A stretch of DNA of 9,144 bases from Lachnospiraceae bacterium (lineage in GTDB: Bacteria; Bacillota; Clostridia; Lachnospirales; Lachnospiraceae), in NCBI GenBank assembly GCA_900767585.1, contig CAAFZP010000140.1:1-9144 (forward strand). Direction: 5' to 3'. Positions 5,809-9,144 of this stretch are shown piece by piece. Position numbers and translations under genes: made by a program. A model generated the notes under the pieces. That model was not told the DNA's origin and made no database searches. It saw nothing but the letters and a program-made list of their open reading frames with translations. The number at the start of each line of letters is the position of its first letter. Position 1 is the first letter of the stretch.

Positions 5809-6995
5809 ATCTTTTCCAGGGTATCGGTACAATGTTTGCGCAGTCACCACAGATTGCGATTGCGAGAGTTGTGTTGATCTTCTTAGGATTCTTATTGGTG
5901 TATTTAGGCGTGAAGGGAACGTTGGAGCCACTCATCATGGTGCCGATGGGACTTGGTATGTCTGCGGTCAATGCGGGCGTTTTGTTCCTCGGTGAAAATC
6001 AGATCGGAAACCTGATCATTGATCCGCTGCTTTCCACGACGGATGAGCTGATGACATACATGCAGATCAATTTCCTGCAGCCGATTTATAACCTGACGTT
6101 CAGTAACGGATTGATCGCGTGTCTCGTATTTATGGGAATCGGTATCCTGTGTGATATCGGTTATGTGCTTGAACACCCATTTATCAGTATGACGATCGCG
6201 CTTTTTGCGGAGCTTGGTACGGTTGCAACCTATCCGATCGCGCGTGCGATGGGGCTTGACGCCGGTTCTTCGGCAGCCGTTTCCATCATTGGCGGTGCGG
6301 ATGGACCGATGGTGCTTTTTGCTTCGTTGAAGCTGGCACCGGAGCTTTTCGTGCCGATCTCGATCGTTGCGTATCTGTACTTAAGTCTTACTTATGGTGG
6401 CTATCCATACCTGATCAAACTCCTGATCCCGAAAGAAATGCGGGGAAAGCAGATTCCGAAGGAGAAGAAGGTGAGCAAGATCCGTCCAAAGGAGAAGATT
6501 GTATTTGCAGTCATTACAAATGCGCTGCTTTGCCTGTTGTTCCCGGTTGCGGCACCGCTGTTTTTGAGCTTCTTCGTGGGAATCGTAATCCGCGAGACCG
6601 GAATCTCTGCGTACATCAAGATGATCGGAGAAAATTTCCTGTATTTTGCAACGTTCTTCTTAGGATTGATGCTTGGAGTTCTGTGTGATGCAAGCACGCT
6701 TTTGGATGCAACGGTTGTGAAGCTTCTAATCCTTGGTATGCTGTCGTTATTGCTGTCCGGAATCGGCGGTATCATTGGCGGCTATGTTGTATATTTCTTC
6801 AAGAAAGGAAAGTTCAATCCGACGGTCGGTATCGCAGGTGTGTCGTGTGTGCCGTCTACGGCGAAGGTTGCACAGAAGGCTGCTGCAAAGGCAAATCCGG
6901 CAGCATTTATTCTGGATTATGCTCTTGGCGCGAATATCTGCGGCGTTATCACAACGGCAATCCTGACCGGTATCTATATTACGTTACTTAGTTAA
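5793..6995 (+). CDS. Na+-translocating carboxylic acid decarboxylase, beta subunit (OadB/GcdB/MmdB family)
   Basis: Integral membrane subunit that couples decarboxylation of a biotin-bound carboxyl group to Na+ export. Residues count from GTG 5793 (400 aa). The family landmark GGADGP (167-172) carries Asp170, matching the essential Asp203 of Klebsiella OadB. Tyr196 matches Tyr229. NPTVGIAGVS (342-351) supplies the equivalents of Asn373, Gly377 and Ser382, and Asn381 in GANICG matches Asn412. The position equivalent to Arg389 is Lys358. The protein is highly hydrophobic with many membrane helices. The start is unclear: GTG 5793 preserves LFQGIG near the N-terminus but has no Shine-Dalgarno. 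ATG 5736 is in frame but 14 nt from GAGGAG and gives an implausible Cys/Asn-rich N-terminus. The best-placed ATG (5728) is in another frame. No alpha, gamma or biotin-carrier gene is in the window, so the substrate (oxaloacetate, methylmalonyl-CoA or glutaconyl-CoA) is unresolved. Confidence 0.9.
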   Translation: MRSILDLFQGIGTMFAQSPQIAIARVVLIFLGFLLVYLGVKGTLEPLIMVPMGLGMSAVNAGVLFLGENQIGNLIIDPLLSTTDELMTYMQINFLQPIYNLTFSNGLIACLVFMGIGILCDIGYVLEHPFISMTIALFAELGTVATYPIARAMGLDAGSSAAVSIIGGADGPMVLFASLKLAPELFVPISIVAYLYLSLTYGGYPYLIKLLIPKEMRGKQIPKEKKVSKIRPKEKIVFAVITNALLCLLFPVAAPLFLSFFVGIVIRETGISAYIKMIGENFLYFATFFLGLMLGVLCDASTLLDATVVKLLILGMLSLLLSGIGGIIGGYVVYFFKKGKFNPTVGIAGVSCVPSTAKVAQKAAAKANPAAFILDYALGANICGVITTAILTGIYITLLS

Positions 6996-7000
6996 ATCAA

Positions 7001-7053
7001 AATCCCCTTCTGTGCCGGAAGCAGTCGAAATATGCTCTGGTGCGGAGGGGATT
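7001..7053 (+). terminator. Long imperfect hairpin after the decarboxylase gene, probable terminator
   Basis: AATCCCC (7001-7007) pairs with GGGGATT (7047-7053). The interior continues with imperfect pairing, including AGCA with TGCT and CC with GG around a GTCGAAATA-type loop. It starts 5 nt after the stop codon. There is no long T-run, only ATTATTTGGTT, so termination may be partial. Confidence 0.6.
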
Positions 7054-7076
7054 ATTTGGTTGAGATTGAGTTTTGT

Positions 7077-7105
7077 TTGACATAAAATATGATACATAAT
7101 AGAAT
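7077..7105 (+). promoter_or_regulatory. Promoter of the AT-rich small-gene cluster
   Basis: A perfect TTGACA (7077-7082), a 17-bp spacer and TAGAAT (7100-7105, 5/6). It lies directly downstream of the hairpin at 7001-7053 and about 55 nt before the first gene of the cluster. No obvious terminator interrupts the genes that follow, so it may drive several of them. Confidence 0.7.
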
Positions 7106-7161
7106 TGGTTTAAGAGATAAAAAGAGGTTAACAAATCGGTATTTGTAAATGAGGTGAATTT

Positions 7162-7644
7162 ATGATGTTACATTCATATCCGTTATTAATATCTATATAT
7201 AAGGGAGAGGGACGAATGTTAATTGTTCCGCTTATTGACCATATTGCAGGATATTCGATTGATTCAGATTGGTTCATAAATTTATCAGATTTGGATAATG
7301 CTGTTTCTGTCGGTGAAGGTGTAAAAAGTGCTCTTGATTACATAAGAAACAGTCCTTTATCTTCGCTGACGCCTAATGAGCGAAAAGAAAATGCTGCATG
7401 GAAGAAAAATACGAAATATAGAAGCCGAGTAGCTTTTTGGAAAAATAATCATTATGTTCGTGTTAAAATCACTGAAGATAATCAGTATATAATACATTCG
7501 ATGAAAAAATCACATAAAAGACAATATGCATATGATGAAATCATCAAAGAATTTATACTATTTGCTGATGCAGATGCTGAGGAAATAGGCAAAGCGGTTA
7601 TTGAGTCTTTTATGGAATCAGAACGATATTACAACATGGGTTAG
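7162..7644 (+). CDS. Putative immunity protein, DUF1436/CdiI-like
   Basis: A 160-residue soluble protein without signal peptide or membrane helix. The layout resembles DUF1436 (CDI immunity) proteins as I remember them: a PLID start, a mid-region VGEGVKSALDYIR like the family's IGxAVxxAL segment, a central beta-rich stretch (RVAFWKNNHYVRVKI), and a C-terminal AEEIGKAVIESF like the family's EEIGxALxxAF. This is recall, not an alignment. Starts: GAGGTGA (7151-7157) precedes ATG 7162 and ATG 7165. An internal ATG 7215, preceded by AGGGAGAGGG, would yield MLIVPLID and is a serious alternative, giving 142 residues. The gene is AT-rich compared with those to its left. If the family is right, it would bind and neutralise a contact-delivered toxin, but no toxin gene is in the window. 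Confidence 0.6.
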   Translation: MMLHSYPLLISIYKGEGRMLIVPLIDHIAGYSIDSDWFINLSDLDNAVSVGEGVKSALDYIRNSPLSSLTPNERKENAAWKKNTKYRSRVAFWKNNHYVRVKITEDNQYIIHSMKKSHKRQYAYDEIIKEFILFADADAEEIGKAVIESFMESERYYNMG

Positions 7645-7653
7645 GGTTTTGTT

Positions 7654-7668
7654 GTAATAATATATTAC
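7654..7668. repeat. Short AT-rich inverted repeat between small genes
   Basis: GTAATA-ATA-TATTAC is a perfect palindrome with 6-bp arms, 10 nt after the stop of the gene at 7162-7644. It could be a weak regulatory site. It is short and AT-rich, so it could equally be chance. Confidence 0.3.
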
Positions 7669-7723
7669 ATATGATATTGGGGCTTATGCTGAGCTTATAA
7701 GTATAAATTACAGGAGGGTTCAA

Positions 7724-8140
7724 ATGGGCTTATTTGATAGATTTAAGAAGACATCAAAGGAAAGTTTATTAGGATATTTGAAAAATAGTATTTCAGATAA
7801 TTCTAGCCTGGAACACATAGTAAGCGTGTTTGAAGAGATGTGTAATATGCCACTTAAAGAAGATATGATTTTATTTGAAACAGGAACCTATTCTTTTACA
7901 GGAAAACCTATGTTTAACTTTTCTTTGGTTAGACAATTTCCTAATGATGAGGAAGAGTATTATCAAATTCATGTGGATGTGTTATATATTCCAACGGAAG
8001 AAAATAAAGATTTTCAACGAACTATATGGAATGAGGATATTGAAGAAGATATATTCAGCTATATCAAAAAGACTCCTGAGTTTAATTTCTGTAAAGATAA
8101 GGTATTCAGCAAAATAGAAATATATTTGGATGAAACCTAA
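7724..8140 (+). CDS. Small acidic cytoplasmic protein, possible immunity protein
   Basis: 138 residues starting MGLFDRFKK, with a strong AGGAGG (7712-7717) 6 nt before ATG 7724. No signal peptide or membrane segment. The middle (TGKPMFNFSLVRQFP, then EYYQIHVDVLYIP) looks like alternating beta strands, and the C-terminal third is rich in Asp/Glu. The MGLFD-basic start, small size, acidity and beta-rich core are common among immunity proteins of polymorphic toxin systems, and the neighbour upstream may be one too. I do not recognise a specific family, so the immunity role is inference from style and context. The gap of 79 nt to the upstream gene has no terminator. Confidence 0.7.
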   Translation: MGLFDRFKKTSKESLLGYLKNSISDNSSLEHIVSVFEEMCNMPLKEDMILFETGTYSFTGKPMFNFSLVRQFPNDEEEYYQIHVDVLYIPTEENKDFQRTIWNEDIEEDIFSYIKKTPEFNFCKDKVFSKIEIYLDET

Positions 8141-8194
8141 CGTGGAAATTCCAGTTTATAGAGTTAAAAAATATAAGTTAAGGAGGCATGTATT

Positions 8195-8863
8195 ATGAAA
8201 AAAGTAATCTATCTGCTTGTATTATGTATGGTGCTGGGAATGGCTGGATGTGGAACGAATCAAGAAAATAAAGAACCTGTGTCTGGAAATGTGTCCGTAG
8301 AAACAGAAAATAAAGAAAATGATGATGTAGTACAAAATGAGCAAATAGCAGATACTGGCTCATATCCTCCATGTGTTATGGTTGATGGTGTTATATATAA
8401 AGACACAGGATATGTAGCGTCAATGCCTGGTTGTGGAACAATGGATGGAGAAATTGTGTCAACAGTGGCAGGGACAGAGTTACCATCTGAAAATAATCAA
8501 TCAAATTTCGGAAGCGGATATCATTATCAAAGGAGTTCTGAAGGTCAGCTCATAGTAGTCATTGATGACGAACGAATCATATTTAGAGATATTGAAAAAG
8601 ATGATACGTCTATTCCAATAGAGGTTATCAATTTTAATGCAAAAGTAAAAGAAATTACCGATGATGGAGAACTTCTTGTAACGCATGTGAGTACAGCTGA
8701 AGGCTTTTGTCAGATGAATGATGGAGAGTATTATGTATCGGCAGAAAATTTAGCGGAAGATGTTCAGGTGGGAGATATCGTTACAATATGGTTTAATGGA
8801 ATGATTCAAGAAACATACCCTGCTCAATTGGGGGTAGTTTATAGAATCATTAAAACACAATAA
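8195..8863 (+). CDS. Lipoprotein with C-terminal DUF3221-like domain
   Basis: 222 residues. A lipoprotein signal peptide (MKKVIYLLVLCMVLGMAGC) has lipobox MAGC with Cys19 as the lipidation site, so it is anchored to the outer face of the membrane. A low-complexity Glu/Asn linker spans about 20-55. A first domain (about 56-130) has YPPCVMVDGVIYKDTGY and NQSNFGSGY, a pattern I associate with uncharacterised clostridial lipoproteins. The C-terminal part (about 143-222) has AKVKEI, then VQVGDIVTIWFNGMIQETYP and AQLGVVYRI, closely resembling DUF3221 (an OB-like fold whose VGDxVxxxxdGxixetyPaqi motif is distinctive). AAGGAGG (8180-8186) is 8 nt before ATG 8195. The function of these domains is not known. 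Confidence 0.88.
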   Translation: MKKVIYLLVLCMVLGMAGCGTNQENKEPVSGNVSVETENKENDDVVQNEQIADTGSYPPCVMVDGVIYKDTGYVASMPGCGTMDGEIVSTVAGTELPSENNQSNFGSGYHYQRSSEGQLIVVIDDERIIFRDIEKDDTSIPIEVINFNAKVKEITDDGELLVTHVSTAEGFCQMNDGEYYVSAENLAEDVQVGDIVTIWFNGMIQETYPAQLGVVYRIIKTQ

Positions 8864-8896
8864 TTAATCAAATTCTTATTTATGGAGGTATATATT

Positions 8897-9058
8897 ATGA
8901 GAGTAATCATTTCAATCATTCTTATGGTAATTGCAGCGTTGGTCGGTTTTTTCTTTGGTGCTGGAATGAACGAAGCAATGGGTGGAGCAATACTACTTTC
9001 AATGATTACAGGTTTTGCTTGCACTATTAATGCTATTGAAAAGAACAAGAAGGACTGA
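8897..9058 (+). CDS. 53-residue membrane microprotein
   Basis: A short gene with a clear GGAGG (8884-8888) 8 nt before ATG 8897, 33 nt after the lipoprotein stop. The product has two hydrophobic segments (about 3-22 and 29-45) separated by a short GAGMNEAMGG turn and ends in a charged KNKKD tail. It is probably a two-helix hairpin with both termini inside. I recognise no family. The well-placed ribosome binding site, tight position in the cluster and clean membrane pattern support a real gene. Confidence 0.7.
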   Translation: MRVIISIILMVIAALVGFFFGAGMNEAMGGAILLSMITGFACTINAIEKNKKD

Positions 9059-9114
9059 CAACTTCCTGTTTTGAGAATTGAGAAAATCGATACTTGTAGA
9101 TGGAGGTAATCAAA

Positions 9115-9144
9115 ATGAAAGAATATCAACATTTGATTGGAAAA
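9115..9144 (+). CDS. Start of a further gene, cut by the window end
   Basis: GGAGG (9102-9106) precedes ATG 9115 by 8 nt. Only ten codons are visible (MKEYQHLIGK) before the window ends, so no product can be assigned. Spacing and ribosome binding site match the other small genes in this cluster. Confidence 0.6.
   Translation, partial: MKEYQHLIGK

Overview
The window looks like chromosomal DNA of a Gram-positive, low-to-moderate GC anaerobe. A gut Clostridia, probably Lachnospiraceae, is my best guess. The reasons are strong AGGAGG-type ribosome binding sites before nearly every gene, TTGACA-17-TATAAT-type promoters, a lipoprotein with a Firmicutes-style lipobox, a TetR/ABC/FtsX cassette and a Na+-pumping decarboxylase beta subunit. 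This placement is inference from style and gene content; no marker gene is present.

Layout. (1) 1-418 is non-coding and holds a 63-bp tandem repeat (about 4.7 units). (2) 419-4788 is a regulated export cassette: a TetR-family regulator, then an ABC ATPase and a 909-residue FtsX-type permease. Two near-identical palindromes (ACATAACA-N-TGTTATnT), one on the tetR promoter and one just before the ABC operon, are the likely TetR operators, so the regulator probably represses both itself and the transporter. The tetR leader (461-579) is filled by a GC-rich element with three hairpins, each closed by a c-GAA-g mini-loop. Two of the hairpins are copies of one 37-nt module. (3) 4768-5635 is a short-chain dehydrogenase with its own promoter, whose -35 box lies in the loop of the preceding terminator. 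(4) 5661-7053 is a decarboxylase beta subunit (OadB/GcdB/MmdB family), a Na+-translocating membrane protein. It has a strong promoter and Shine-Dalgarno, but the best-placed start codon opens a 26-residue hydrophobic ORF one frame off from the beta-subunit body. (5) 7077-9144 is visibly AT-richer and carries a run of small genes, each with its own ribosome binding site: a probable DUF1436/CdiI-like immunity protein, a small acidic protein that may also be an immunity protein, a lipoprotein, a two-helix membrane microprotein, and the first codons of another gene. It resembles an accessory island and may be an immunity-gene cluster; no toxin lies inside the window.

The strongest points for follow-up are the structured GAA-loop repeat in the tetR leader, the paired operators, the start-region frame conflict in the decarboxylase gene, and the AT-rich island of small genes at the right end.
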